DNA of 39,320 nucleotides from an uncultured Pseudomonadales bacterium (GTDB taxonomy: Bacteria; Pseudomonadota; Gammaproteobacteria; Pseudomonadales; UBA7434). The notes below the pieces were generated by a model. It was given only the letters and a program-made list of their open reading frames with translations. It searched no databases and was not told the origin of the DNA. Of this stretch, positions 7,202 through 16,288 are shown in pieces; position 1 is the first letter of the stretch; each line of letters opens with the position of its first letter. Made by a program: the position numbers and the translations under genes. The stretch is taken from positions 1 through 39,320 of the forward strand of contig CAJQQO010000043.1 in NCBI GenBank assembly GCA_905480475.1. The letters run 5' to 3'.

Positions 7202-8632
7202 ATGGCTAAAGCAAACAGTGTATGGGTGGTCGATGATGACAAATCCATTCGATGGGTTCTTGAACGAGCGCTAACTCGATCTGGTATTGAGGTTGATGTA
7301 TTTCCCAATGCTGAAGCGCTACTAACACGCTTGGAATCGGGGCTACCTGATGTCGTCATTAGCGATATTCGTATGCCGGGTATTGACGGCCTGGAGATGC
7401 TGGCCAAGATTGTTGAAAAGCATCCTAAGTTACCGGTTATCGTCACCACGGCTCATTCGGATTTGGATAACGCGGTATCGTCTTATCAAGGCGGTGCGTT
7501 CGAGTACTTACCCAAACCCTTTGATATTGACGAAGCCGTTGCAATGACTCGTAGGGCTTTAGCCTATGCCGATGAAAACGATATCAAAGCATCAAGTGCC
7601 ACCGATGATGAGCCAACCGAAATGATTGGTCAGGCGCCAGCGATGCAAGAAGTGTTTCGCGCGATCGGTCGTTTATCGCAATCCAATATTAATGTTTTGA
7701 TAAATGGTGAATCGGGAACCGGCAAAGAATTAGTGGCCAAGGCCTTACACCGCCATAGCCCAAGACGCGAAAATGCTTTTATCGCACTGAATATGGCAGC
7801 GATTCCAAAAGACTTAGTGGAGTCGGAATTGTTCGGCCACGAAAAAGGCGCGTTTACCGGCGCATCGCAACAGCGAGTGGGTCGCTTTGAACAAGCCACT
7901 AAAGGCACTTTATTTTTAGATGAAATTGGCGATATGCCAGCGGATATTCAAACCCGCTTACTAAGAGTGTTAGCCGACGGTGAGTTTTATCGTGTCGGTG
8001 GCCATACACCCATTAGAGTAGATGTTAGAGTTATTGCAGCCACTCATCAAAACCTTGAAGAGCTGGTAGAACAAAAACTATTCCGTAACGATCTATTCCA
8101 TCGTCTTAATGTTATTCGCATGCAATTACCTAGGCTTGCTGATAGAAGCGAAGATATTCCACAACTGGCGGCGCACTTTTTACAAGTCAGCAGTAAAGAG
8201 CTTGGCGTAGAGCCCAAAATACTTAGCAACGAAGTTGCCAAACAATTTAGCTCGTTGGCGTGGCCCGGTAATGTGCGGCAATTAGAAAATACCTGCCGCT
8301 GGTTAACCGTAATGGCTTCGGGTAACGAAATACAACCCGAAGACTTACCCGCTGATTTACTTACCCCATTGCAAAGTACTGCCGAACACAGTTCCAGCTG
8401 GGAAGAGCAATTGCGCAACTGGGCAAACCGCGAGCTAAGTGCAGGCAAAAGTAGAATTCTGGACTCAGCAACACCAACCTTTGAAAAAACCATGATAGAA
8501 ATTGCACTTAAGCATAGTCATGGCCGTAAGCGTGATGCCGCTGTATTACTTGGCTGGGGAAGAAATACATTAACACGGAAGATGCAGGAACTATCGATGG
8601 TATCTGGTCGAACGGCAAACGCGGAACAATAA
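7202..8632 (+). CDS. ntrC: Nitrogen response regulator NtrC (GlnG)
   Basis: 476 residues. The receiver domain has the acidic pocket near DDD (11-13) and the phosphoacceptor Asp55 in SDIRMPG. The sigma-54 AAA+ domain has Walker A GESGTGKE (169-176), the sigma-54 contact loop GAFTGA (216-221) and the LFLDEIGDMP Walker B. The C-terminal Fis-type helix-turn-helix is around RKRDAAVLLGWGRNTLTRK. It activates sigma-54 promoters such as glnA's on nitrogen limitation. AGGAG at 7188-7192 sets the ATG. Its stop is one base from the stop of the convergent mshP gene, leaving no intergenic space for a terminator. Confidence 0.97.
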   Translation: MAKANSVWVVDDDKSIRWVLERALTRSGIEVDVFPNAEALLTRLESGLPDVVISDIRMPGIDGLEMLAKIVEKHPKLPVIVTTAHSDLDNAVSSYQGGAFEYLPKPFDIDEAVAMTRRALAYADENDIKASSATDDEPTEMIGQAPAMQEVFRAIGRLSQSNINVLINGESGTGKELVAKALHRHSPRRENAFIALNMAAIPKDLVESELFGHEKGAFTGASQQRVGRFEQATKGTLFLDEIGDMPADIQTRLLRVLADGEFYRVGGHTPIRVDVRVIAATHQNLEELVEQKLFRNDLFHRLNVIRMQLPRLADRSEDIPQLAAHFLQVSSKELGVEPKILSNEVAKQFSSLAWPGNVRQLENTCRWLTVMASGNEIQPEDLPADLLTPLQSTAEHSSSWEEQLRNWANRELSAGKSRILDSATPTFEKTMIEIALKHSHGRKRDAAVLLGWGRNTLTRKMQELSMVSGRTANAEQ

Positions 8633-8633
8633 T

Positions 8634-9104
8634 TTATCCGCGCGCTTGAACTTCAACTATGCGAAAGGCACGATCAGAAGGTGGACCACAAGCGCCGGTA
8701 CTACGCAGCGTGTAATAGTTTTCTAAGCTGCCGTCGTTGTCGCTATCTAATTGCGTTAAGCCACAACTGACTTGAACATCACAACTTGCCATGCCTGGAG
8801 CCACCATGCTCCAATCAATACTTAAAGAAGTAAGCGATGCTGGTGGGTTTAACATAGTGCCAGTGCACGCAGCAGGATTTACTTCTAACACTTCAGTTAA
8901 ACCGCGCTCGGCACCACTTTCGGCAGCCATTAACGCACGCATAGATAATACCTCACGGGCAATACTTTGCTGACCTTGATTTAAAATTTTAACCATAGCC
9001 GAGCCCAGCATAGCGACTACCACCAACACAAATATTGCGGCGGGTATAGACGCACCTAACTGGCGGCGTCGATTCATAAATATCTGAGCAGCAGATTTAT
9101 TCAT
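8634..9104 (-). CDS. mshP: MSHA biogenesis protein MshP
   Basis: 156 residues. The N-terminus RRRQLGASIPAAIFVLVVVA is a hydrophobic pilin-like helix without the canonical G-F-T-L-x-E site, followed by ILNQGQQSIAREVLSMRALMAAESGAERG, which resembles the PilX/MshP family. Two to four cysteines in the C-terminal half may form disulfides. MshP is a minor component of the MSHA pilus, thought to belong to the initiating or tip complex. It is the last gene of the msh cluster, 12 bases after mshQ and tail-to-tail with ntrC. In the usual order mshP precedes mshQ; here it follows. Confidence 0.75.
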   Translation of the reverse strand: MNKSAAQIFMNRRRQLGASIPAAIFVLVVVAMLGSAMVKILNQGQQSIAREVLSMRALMAAESGAERGLTEVLEVNPAACTGTMLNPPASLTSLSIDWSMVAPGMASCDVQVSCGLTQLDSDNDGSLENYYTLRSTGACGPPSDRAFRIVEVQARG

Positions 9105-9116
9105 TATGCGACCTCA

Positions 9117-12100
9117 TTACCGCCCTACCTCGCGACGATAAATAATTCGATCATTCCCTCGATAGCTACCAAAGGTAGCCGTATTACGCGGGCTGGTATC
9201 AGGCGTTGTATTATTTGCATCCCAGTCGTACTGTAAATAATTAGGTACGGTAAAGAGCACATCAACACTGCCGAAATTATCATTGCCGGGCGATGACAAA
9301 GTAACACTGCCACTCGCATTTAAATAATTAGTATCGCTTACCGCGCTAACAGAAGTGTCGCCCGGGTCTAATCGCTGTGTATAAGTGGCTGGGACAAGAG
9401 AAAAATCGCTCTGCAAATAGGCTGTGCAGTTATCATCTCTATTCGGCACAAAACCACCGCCAGTACCCACCGATGCATCAAAGTATTGAGCAATAAACGG
9501 CATTTCCAATGCCCGCTCTTCGGGGCCAAAAACGTTTTCCAAAAATACCCGGCCATATCGCTGAATACTTTCACCGAGATTAGCATGGTCATTGCTTAGG
9601 TCCGCATCAACATCCAAATCTAACGCTGCTGGCAAGACTGTTACGCCGTCTTCATCAACAGGTAATACGCCAATTGAAACCGTATATGCGCCATCCGGTA
9701 ATGCCGCTCTATCGATAGTTAAAAGCGTTTCAATTTCGCCCACACCTAGCGTTGCGCCCATATCGGGGCCCCATAGATAATTCGTGTTGGTATTAATCTG
9801 CCCAGCTAATGGTAACCTTGCTGTCAAATCAGTATTACTGCTGCTATCAACAGCACCGACATCAACACTACCCAAACTATTATTTAATTTAACAAAGTCA
9901 GCTGTGTAATTTTCTGTAACTGCACCCGATGTATTTACTGCTAGCAATTCATAGTTAACCGTAAATTCTTGACCCATATAGGTAAAGGGGTTTGGCGCAA
10001 CACAAGCATCGCTAACCTCTGGATCGCTGATGGCCATATTATTTTTAATAATAAAATTGGCGGGAATAAAACGACCAACGTTATTTGCAACTCCACCAAC
10101 GTCAATACCGCTGGCAAGGTAATCATTATCTGCTAGCGTCGCATCCAAATTAATAATGCCAACTTCACTCCAGCTAATCACCTGTTGCACAGTCCCGCCG
10201 CTAAACCCAGCTACATTGCTGCCACTTAATACGCCCACTGACCCACCCAGTGGTGCCGCAAGACTATTAAGCAAAGTTACCGACTCGGCCGGAGACTCTT
10301 GGCCAAAACTCACCGTCGGCAGATTATTATGCAGATTAGCATTTGTATCTGGCAGGCCATCGTTATTAAGATCATCCGCCGCTTCCCAACGAGTTGCCGT
10401 AATACGCGCGGTAATATCTGCACCAGCAACAGCAAAGACTGAGGCATTTGAATTTGGCGAAAGCGCTGCATCATTATTTTGCGCATAAGAAATACTTGCT
10501 GTGCCATTAGTTTCTCTATCATCAACACCGCCAATAACAAAGTCGATATCAAAAGCAAACGGCCTTACCAGCAAACGGTTACTGCTGCCAACAATATCAA
10601 TATTATTAGCAAAGACGCGCGAGTCATCGGTAAATTCAAGATTAAACTGGCCTACATCGCTGGTTTGTAAATCAAAGCTTGCCGTACCACCCGCGCTAAA
10701 ATCTAAACTGATATTAGTACTTGCCGGCAAACTGTTCGGCAGACTTGTATTATTAATTTGCGGCGCAGCAGCAGAAGCTAATTGACTTCTATCAACCCAA
10801 ACCTTTAAGGCTTGCGCACTATTGTTATATTCGCTAGCCACACTGCAGTCGGCGGGTGATTGAGTATTATCGCGACGAACTAAATCAACACGGTAACGAT
10901 GATCACGCCCCGCTACAGCAACATCAGCACCGCTAACACCTTCAGTTAATGAATCGATATCAGTAATTACAAATGCATTATCACTAAATGAAAATACTTG
11001 CGTGGTATCCCGCAAAGTAACATCAACCGTATCGACGCCGGTAATCGTTAAACTCTCGGCGCGACTATTACTTAACTGCAGTGTTGCAGTACCGGCATTC
11101 GCAGTCATAAATTCAAAGGTCGCATTGCCTGAGTCGGCAGCGCCGGCAATAAAGTTACCCGGCCCACTATTATAAGACCAATCACCGTTCGCTGTTGAAG
11201 TATCTAATTGCACGGTGCCGACATAGTTGGCAAACAAAGAGCCGCAGGCTGCATCGGCGCATGCACGCACAACAACATCCTTAGCGACACAAGTGCTGGC
11301 ATTACCAGTAACCACCACTTCGATATGATCGGGACCAAGCGGCGCACAAGGTCTAACCTCATTCATTGCTTGAGTGACTTGTGCAGCGCTAAGCACAAAG
11401 TTAAATACTTTAAATTCGTCTATCGCGCCATTGGCTGAATTAGCAGTTGTATCGTTGTTAATAATATAATCGCCATTGTTATCACCGATAAGCAAGTTAG
11501 CCATATCGCCAATAACACCGTTAGTGTTTGGCGTGTAACTAGTAATTAACGCACCTTCTCGATACATTAAAAATTGATCGTTGGGTAAATCCCAGCTTAC
11601 CGCTATATGCGACCATTCATCCGCCGCAATATTTTGCGCGGGCGAGCTGTAACGAAAATCACCGTCCGATGAATCTTCCAAACCAAAACGTAAACGTCCG
11701 TCGTTGCGCAAGGTGAGAAAAAAGTATTTAAGACCCTGTCGTTTAGCCGCATCAAATAATTGCCGCTCACCGCCACCTACCCAGTTGTTATTACTTCGAT
11801 ACCAAAACGCGATAGTGCCAGTACTACCGATATCGGTATCAACATCCAAGCCTGTGTCAATTGCATCGATAACAGCAGCGCTATTGTTAAAGGGGAACTC
11901 GCCGTAACCACAAGTGCCGGGGTCGCCCATTAATGCCGCTGTTGAACTGGCTAGCGGATTAACCGTCGCCGCGCCAAGTGAACTGCCATTAAAACCATTA
12001 GCGCTAGCATCTAACACTTCGGCTGCGGCGCCAGTCCACGCGGACTCCTCCATCGCGTAATTGGCGATAGGCATTAACGCCGGACACTGGGCATACAGTT

Positions 12101-13649
12101 GCGAGCTTGGAATCACTTCACGAATAAACGATGGGCCAGCCCATTCGAGTTGAGCAACTGCACCGCCACCACGTTCATAAAACTCCATCCGAATACTATA
12201 ACGGGTATTAGCGAATAAATTGACCACTGCACTGGTATCTCGACGAGGCCCATGATCGGTAAAATTATCAATCACCAGATTGCCGTCAATATAAAGCCGA
12301 ATACCATCATCGCTAACGGTAGAAAAGCGATAACCACCTGCATCACGGCTTTCTACTTCGCCTTCCCAAACAACCGAGAAATCATCACGGCCAAAACCAA
12401 CAATCGGCTCGCCACTGCCCCAATTAAAGTTGACCGTGGTATCAATGCGCGTTTCGGTGTTGCCGGTAAAGTAATTTCGCGCGACCGCGTTTTGATCATA
12501 ATAGGTTCCCGTTAAACCACTGGTCTCGCCCTCGCCACCTTCACAAGGTGGTGGTACGGGTGGTCGGCATTCGTGAGATAAATTGGCCGCAGGAATAATT
12601 TGTCGGGTAAACGATGGTCCATCCCACTCTAATTGCGCAACCGCACCACCACCGCGCTCATAAAACTCCATACGAATATCGTAGCGGGTTCCGGCTTGTA
12701 AATTGATTGACGAGCTGGTGTCACGTCTTGGACCGTGATCGGTAAAATTATTAATTACCAAGTTGCCGTCAACATAAAGACGAATACCGTCATCACTGAC
12801 AGTAGAAAACGTAAATGCACCGGTCTCTCCGGCCTCTACCTGACCTTCCCAAATAACAGAAAAATCATCCACTGGAAAACCGGTGATCGGCGAGCCGCGA
12901 CCCCAGTTAAAATTAACGGTAGTATCAAAACGGGTTTCGGTATTACCGGTAAAGTAAGCACGCTGTGTTCGATTTTGATCGTAGTAAGTGGCAAACAATC
13001 CTGAAATAACCGAGCCATCACTAACACAAACCGTTGGGCCGGTAGCTTCGGTAATTGCCAAACTATCCACATGCCAATAATCCCAATCACTGCCATTGCC
13101 GCCGGTCTGGCGAAATCGCACTCGCATACCACTATGCAATGCATCGGCGTCGAGTTGATACACACGGTTATAAATCTCTCCCGTGGAGCCACCATCACCG
13201 GCAAAAGTTTCTAGCGCAATATAAGCACCGGCGTCATTCAGATACTCGATCACAAGGTCTTCGTTGCCATCGGGATCTTCACTAAAACTATCATCACCAC
13301 GTCGCACCCAAATCGATAGCTCAGCGCCCGGCACCAGTAGGTCAATATCATTGGCACTGGTAACACTTACCGGGTCCCAGCGTAGCGTCAGAGAACGCCC
13401 TTGATCAGCGGTAGCATTCTCAATTAAGGCATCACCGCCAGCACTATTATCAATCACCCAATCGTTTAAGTTGCCATTAAAATCTTCACTGTAAATCAAA
13501 TCGCCTGGCGCGGCAGCCACGTTAAACGAATATAGCGAAAAACTTAACGCGAGCAAAACCAATAAATATCTTGAACAAGAGTATTTATCTATACCTAACT
13601 CTAAGCGTGGCTCTGCACGAGACACTTTAGAATACAAAACGGAATACAC
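9117..13649 (-). CDS. mshQ: MshQ-like giant pilus-tip protein with tandem PA14 domains
   Basis: 1510 residues with a hydrophobic export signal (about 28-46, probable cleavage after AAA near 47). In order: an N-terminal beta-sandwich region (about 50-200) whose DFNGNLNDWVI opening is common in carbohydrate-binding-like modules; PA14 domain 1 (about 215-357); PA14 domain 2 (about 377-518); a LamG/concanavalin-like domain (about 525-757, GTIAFWYRS and WSHIAVSWD); and a long DUF6701 region (about 770-1510) as in MshQ. PA14 domains bind glycans in several adhesins, so a surface adhesin at the pilus tip is inferred. The start is GTG at 13649, sharing one base with the mshO stop (TAGTG). There is no Met before the signal helix, so another GTG/TTG start is possible. 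Confidence 0.82.
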   Translation of the reverse strand: MYSVLYSKVSRAEPRLELGIDKYSCSRYLLVLLALSFSLYSFNVAAAPGDLIYSEDFNGNLNDWVIDNSAGGDALIENATADQGRSLTLRWDPVSVTSANDIDLLVPGAELSIWVRRGDDSFSEDPDGNEDLVIEYLNDAGAYIALETFAGDGGSTGEIYNRVYQLDADALHSGMRVRFRQTGGNGSDWDYWHVDSLAITEATGPTVCVSDGSVISGLFATYYDQNRTQRAYFTGNTETRFDTTVNFNWGRGSPITGFPVDDFSVIWEGQVEAGETGAFTFSTVSDDGIRLYVDGNLVINNFTDHGPRRDTSSSINLQAGTRYDIRMEFYERGGGAVAQLEWDGPSFTRQIIPAANLSHECRPPVPPPCEGGEGETSGLTGTYYDQNAVARNYFTGNTETRIDTTVNFNWGSGEPIVGFGRDDFSVVWEGEVESRDAGGYRFSTVSDDGIRLYIDGNLVIDNFTDHGPRRDTSAVVNLFANTRYSIRMEFYERGGGAVAQLEWAGPSFIREVIPSSQLYAQCPALMPIANYAMEESAWTGAAAEVLDASANGFNGSSLGAATVNPLASSTAALMGDPGTCGYGEFPFNNSAAVIDAIDTGLDVDTDIGSTGTIAFWYRSNNNWVGGGERQLFDAAKRQGLKYFFLTLRNDGRLRFGLEDSSDGDFRYSSPAQNIAADEWSHIAVSWDLPNDQFLMYREGALITSYTPNTNGVIGDMANLLIGDNNGDYIINNDTTANSANGAIDEFKVFNFVLSAAQVTQAMNEVRPCAPLGPDHIEVVVTGNASTCVAKDVVVRACADAACGSLFANYVGTVQLDTSTANGDWSYNSGPGNFIAGAADSGNATFEFMTANAGTATLQLSNSRAESLTITGVDTVDVTLRDTTQVFSFSDNAFVITDIDSLTEGVSGADVAVAGRDHRYRVDLVRRDNTQSPADCSVASEYNNSAQALKVWVDRSQLASAAAPQINNTSLPNSLPASTNISLDFSAGGTASFDLQTSDVGQFNLEFTDDSRVFANNIDIVGSSNRLLVRPFAFDIDFVIGGVDDRETNGTASISYAQNNDAALSPNSNASVFAVAGADITARITATRWEAADDLNNDGLPDTNANLHNNLPTVSFGQESPAESVTLLNSLAAPLGGSVGVLSGSNVAGFSGGTVQQVISWSEVGIINLDATLADNDYLASGIDVGGVANNVGRFIPANFIIKNNMAISDPEVSDACVAPNPFTYMGQEFTVNYELLAVNTSGAVTENYTADFVKLNNSLGSVDVGAVDSSSNTDLTARLPLAGQINTNTNYLWGPDMGATLGVGEIETLLTIDRAALPDGAYTVSIGVLPVDEDGVTVLPAALDLDVDADLSNDHANLGESIQRYGRVFLENVFGPEERALEMPFIAQYFDASVGTGGGFVPNRDDNCTAYLQSDFSLVPATYTQRLDPGDTSVSAVSDTNYLNASGSVTLSSPGNDNFGSVDVLFTVPNYLQYDWDANNTTPDTSPRNTATFGSYRGNDRIIYRREVGR
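12096..12521 (-). repeat. PA14 repeat copy 2 within mshQ
   Basis: This segment encodes the second PA14 domain and is a diverged direct repeat of 12579-13007. Both contain near-identical protein blocks such as YFTGNTETR, DTTVNFNWG, FSTVSDDGIRLY and EFYERGGGAVAQLEW. The repeat unit is about 0.48 kb apart at the DNA level, with many synonymous differences, so the duplication is not recent. Confidence 0.8.
12579..13007 (-). repeat. PA14 repeat copy 1 within mshQ
   Basis: First of the two tandem PA14-coding segments. It pairs with 12096-12521. The linker between the copies is Pro- and Gly-rich (RPPVPPPCEGGEGE) and carries two cysteines near the boundary. Confidence 0.8.
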
Positions 13650-14494
13650 TATGGAATACCCCGCAGTGCCACATCATGATTAAAGCGAATCCATTCATCA
13701 GTCGTGCCGCGAACCAAAAAGCGAAAATCCAAATGCACTGTACCGTTGCGCTGCAAGGTTCCCGCAGAATAAGTAAACGGCGTTACAACGTCGCCATCAT
13801 CAGCCAGCTGAATAAATTCGGCTAGCAAAAACCCATCGGGTGGTGGTGATTGCTGAGTCACGTTATAACCGTAGTCGCCGTAACGGTTTAACTGTCTTGC
13901 CGACGCTGGACCGGTCACGCAAAAACTCACCGGCTGATCAACAAAATAAATACGTCTACCCGGCGACTGCTCGGCAAAGCGTTGTGATGGATTGATAAAA
14001 TCAAAGTTTGTTTCACCAGCCGCGGGAGTGCTTAACGAAGGAGTGACTTCAATAAGATGATTACCACCACCATAGACTTCGTCAGCTGTTAAGGTATAAA
14101 CCGCTGCACGGCTAATGTTGCCACGCCGAATAAAATTGACTACCGAAAACTCATCGGCAGGCGCGTTAAAACCAAACACAGGTAAGTCGGTATAAATACT
14201 TGCCCCTTGCACCGGGACAAACTCAATACAGTTGCCGCTGGCTCGCACACTGCCGGGGAGTGCGCTACGCAACTCGCGACTCACACGCTCAACGGCAAAG
14301 CGACCAACTTGTGCCACTTCATCACGACGAGTGACTTCTCGATAAGCCTCAACACTGCTGGCAATAAAATTAACTAGACCCACACCAATCACGCCGAGTA
14401 AAACAATGACTGCCACTAATTCAACCAGCGTAAAACCCTGCTGATGCGACTTGCTGTTTTTATTAAAACCGTTATTGCTATTCGCCACCGACAT
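13649..14494 (-). CDS. mshO: MSHA minor pilin MshO
   Basis: 281 residues. A prepilin leader ends in QQG followed by FTLVELVAVIVLLGVIGVGL, the type IV pilin N-terminal helix with Glu at mature position 5. The segment YREVTRRDEVAQVGRFAVERVSRELR is typical of MshO/PilW-like minor pilins. It is processed by a prepilin peptidase and probably caps or initiates the MSHA pilus. The start shares one base with the mshD stop, and its stop overlaps the mshQ start, so translation is coupled on both sides. Confidence 0.9.
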   Translation of the reverse strand: MSVANSNNGFNKNSKSHQQGFTLVELVAVIVLLGVIGVGLVNFIASSVEAYREVTRRDEVAQVGRFAVERVSRELRSALPGSVRASGNCIEFVPVQGASIYTDLPVFGFNAPADEFSVVNFIRRGNISRAAVYTLTADEVYGGGNHLIEVTPSLSTPAAGETNFDFINPSQRFAEQSPGRRIYFVDQPVSFCVTGPASARQLNRYGDYGYNVTQQSPPPDGFLLAEFIQLADDGDVVTPFTYSAGTLQRNGTVHLDFRFLVRGTTDEWIRFNHDVALRGIP

Positions 14495-15042
14495 TAGTAA
14501 TTACCTCGGTAAGCACTTATCTCAACAACCGATGCCTGTACCGGCGGCGTAACCGTCACAGTAATTAATTTCGCGTTGGTATCACCCGCTTCATTCACTA
14601 CGCCGTTATAGTTTCCATCGTAATCCACGCACACACTAATTCTATAATTGGCAAGCTCTGGGATTACCTCACCATTCACATCTTGTGGGTCAACACCCGG
14701 CCCACAAAAAATATTAAAGTCATCAACATCATTAAAGTCGCCACGGTTGGCCTCTGTGCCATCCCGACCCAATGCACCCGCAGCAGTGCAACTAGCGGCA
14801 TCACAAGGTGGCGATCCGCCTGCTGGAGTCGCTTCGTCATAACGGCGTGATAAAGCGTCATCAAGAATAGATTGCGCCAGCTCGGCGGCGCGAATTTGAA
14901 ATACCGGCTCGACACTGCGGGCGTATAAGGGAAAGATCAAGGTGGCAACTAACGATACGGCTATGCTGCTAATAACCAATCCGACAATAATCTCAACCAG
15001 CGTAAAGCCCGCGCTATAGCGCCGCGCCTTTAATGCCGCCAT
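14494..15042 (-). CDS. mshD: MSHA minor pilin MshD
   Basis: 182 residues from the ATG at 15042, preceded by an AAGG-like ribosome site and lying four bases after the mshC stop. A longer reading (to 15162) would overlap mshC by more than 100 bases and give an abnormally long leader, so it is not preferred. The leader ending RRYSAG is followed by FTLVEIIVGLVISSIAVSLVATLI, a type IV pilin helix. The SILDDALSRRYDEATPAG region is typical of MshD/PilV-like minor pilins. Paired cysteines (CDAASC, FCGP, CVDYD) suggest disulfides. Predicted role: minor pseudopilin in the initiation/tip complex. Confidence 0.87.
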   Translation of the reverse strand: MAALKARRYSAGFTLVEIIVGLVISSIAVSLVATLIFPLYARSVEPVFQIRAAELAQSILDDALSRRYDEATPAGGSPPCDAASCTAAGALGRDGTEANRGDFNDVDDFNIFCGPGVDPQDVNGEVIPELANYRISVCVDYDGNYNGVVNEAGDTNAKLITVTVTPPVQASVVEISAYRGNY

Positions 15043-15046
15043 TGCC

Positions 15047-15538
15047 TTAGCCCTGGCGCTGAACATAGCCGGTCGGATATATAACAAGTGAAATGGGTAT
15101 ACCGCCTGTGACGTTAATGCTGACTGGGTCATCGGGAATAGCTGCCGAAGCGCAATCAGCACCGCCAGTTAATAGATTCCCTAAGTCATCAAAATATAAA
15201 TTATTAGTCGCAGCGCTAGCGCCTAAACCATCGTAATCTTCATCGAAAGTGGCGACCGCGTAGTCATCAATTATAATGCCATCACGCTGCGCTTCTACCC
15301 GATCAGCTTGAATGCTAAGACTGTAGCAAGCGCCGCTATGATCAAACATGGCGCGCTGTTGGGCATGCTGGGCTAAGGATGCCATCTCATCACGCAAGGC
15401 ATATTCAGCCATTCCGGAACGGTCAGAAAATCGTGGCAGCACAGTCACCGATAAAACACCGATCACAATAATCGTTGCCACCAGTTCTATTAGCGTAAAG
15501 CCGAATTGCTTTTGAGTTTTAACTCTTAACATGTGCAT
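15047..15538 (-). CDS. mshC: MSHA minor pilin MshC
   Basis: 163 residues with a short leader ending KQFG before FTLIELVATIIVIGVLSVTVLPRF, a GspH/FimT-like pilin helix. The region RDEMASLAQHAQQRAMFD is typical of MshC. Two candidate ATGs exist (residues 1 and 3); neither has a strong ribosome site. A TATAAT sequence lies just five bases before the first ATG on the minus strand. It is the first gene after the terminator that follows mshA, so it probably starts a second transcript or relies on read-through. Confidence 0.88.
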   Translation of the reverse strand: MHMLRVKTQKQFGFTLIELVATIIVIGVLSVTVLPRFSDRSGMAEYALRDEMASLAQHAQQRAMFDHSGACYSLSIQADRVEAQRDGIIIDDYAVATFDEDYDGLGASAATNNLYFDDLGNLLTGGADCASAAIPDDPVSINVTGGIPISLVIYPTGYVQRQG

Positions 15539-15663
15539 ACTTTATTATAAGTCGATCAAGCTGTTTTAGTGTTAATTCCAAGGCATTGAACAACGGGAAT
15601 AATCAACATCGAAACCTATTCCAAGCAGCCAAAATCAACTCGAGGCAACTAAAACACGCAGGC

Positions 15664-15688
15664 AAAAAAAAGGAGGCGCAATGCCTCC
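15664..15688 (-). terminator. Intrinsic terminator between mshA and mshC
   Basis: Read on the minus strand, a 6-bp GC stem (GGAGGC with GCCTCC, positions 15672-15677 and 15683-15688) with a 5-base loop is followed by eight T. It lies 32 bases after the mshA stop. A partial stop here would let the major pilin be made in excess over the minor pilins downstream. Confidence 0.9.
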
Positions 15689-15719
15689 ATTTTTATCTTA
15701 TTCATCGTTGCTGTTACAT

Positions 15720-16205
15720 TTAGCAATCAGCGACATTAGCATCCAAGATATCGATTTCTGGCAAATCGCCAACCGCTATAGAGTTGTTATAAATAATATA
15801 ACAATTATCATCGGTTACATTACCATCATCGTCGGCATCATAACCAACACGTCGAACTGCACCGCCACCATCTTGAAATATTAATGAATCATCACCATCA
15901 ATTGATATCAAGTTTGAAATATCTTCGTTACCCACAGAATTTGCACGCGGATAACCAAAACGGGTATCAATGAGCTCGCCGTTATCATTAACAGTATCGG
16001 TGCTCGCTAAGCTATCTTGCATTAACGCCTTAGCATAGACCTGTACCGACGCACTCCGCATCGAAGCTGCAACACTTTCTAATACACCTAGTCGTGCATC
16101 ACCGCGTAAATCAATAAAGCGTGGCAGAGCTGTTACCGCCAACACACCTAGCAATACAATTACTGCGACCAATTCAATTAGTGTAAAACCGCTTTGTTTG
16201 TTCAT
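15720..16205 (-). CDS. mshA: MSHA major pilin MshA
   Basis: 161 residues from the ATG at 16205, supported by a GAGGT site eight bases upstream; an in-frame TTG 21 bases earlier is less likely. A six-residue leader (MNKQSG) precedes FTLIELVAVIVLLGVLAVTA, and PRFIDLRGDARLGVLESVAASMRSASVQVYAKA closely resembles MshA pilins. Two C-terminal cysteines (DDNCY and the final residue) would close the D-region disulfide loop. Acidic Asp-rich loops (DADDDGN) are common in this family. The position just before a strong terminator supports it as the abundant major subunit. MshB is the alternative identity, less likely from its position. Confidence 0.87.
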   Translation of the reverse strand: MNKQSGFTLIELVAVIVLLGVLAVTALPRFIDLRGDARLGVLESVAASMRSASVQVYAKALMQDSLASTDTVNDNGELIDTRFGYPRANSVGNEDISNLISIDGDDSLIFQDGGGAVRRVGYDADDDGNVTDDNCYIIYNNSIAVGDLPEIDILDANVADC

Positions 16206-16288
16206 CAATTCATACCTCGTTATCAAACCTTCTACATTTTAGTGTGGCCAAATTTCTGTAATTTGCCAGTCTAGACAGGTAAAAAACT

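Noticed and set aside
9941-10558. Opposite- and other-frame ORFs within mshQ
   Set aside because: They lie inside the long mshQ coding sequence, have low-complexity composition and no family signature; they are shadows.
15042-15162. Extended 222-residue version of MshD
   Set aside because: It would overlap mshC by over 100 bases and put about 50 residues before the prepilin cleavage site; the ATG at 15042 has better spacing and leader length.
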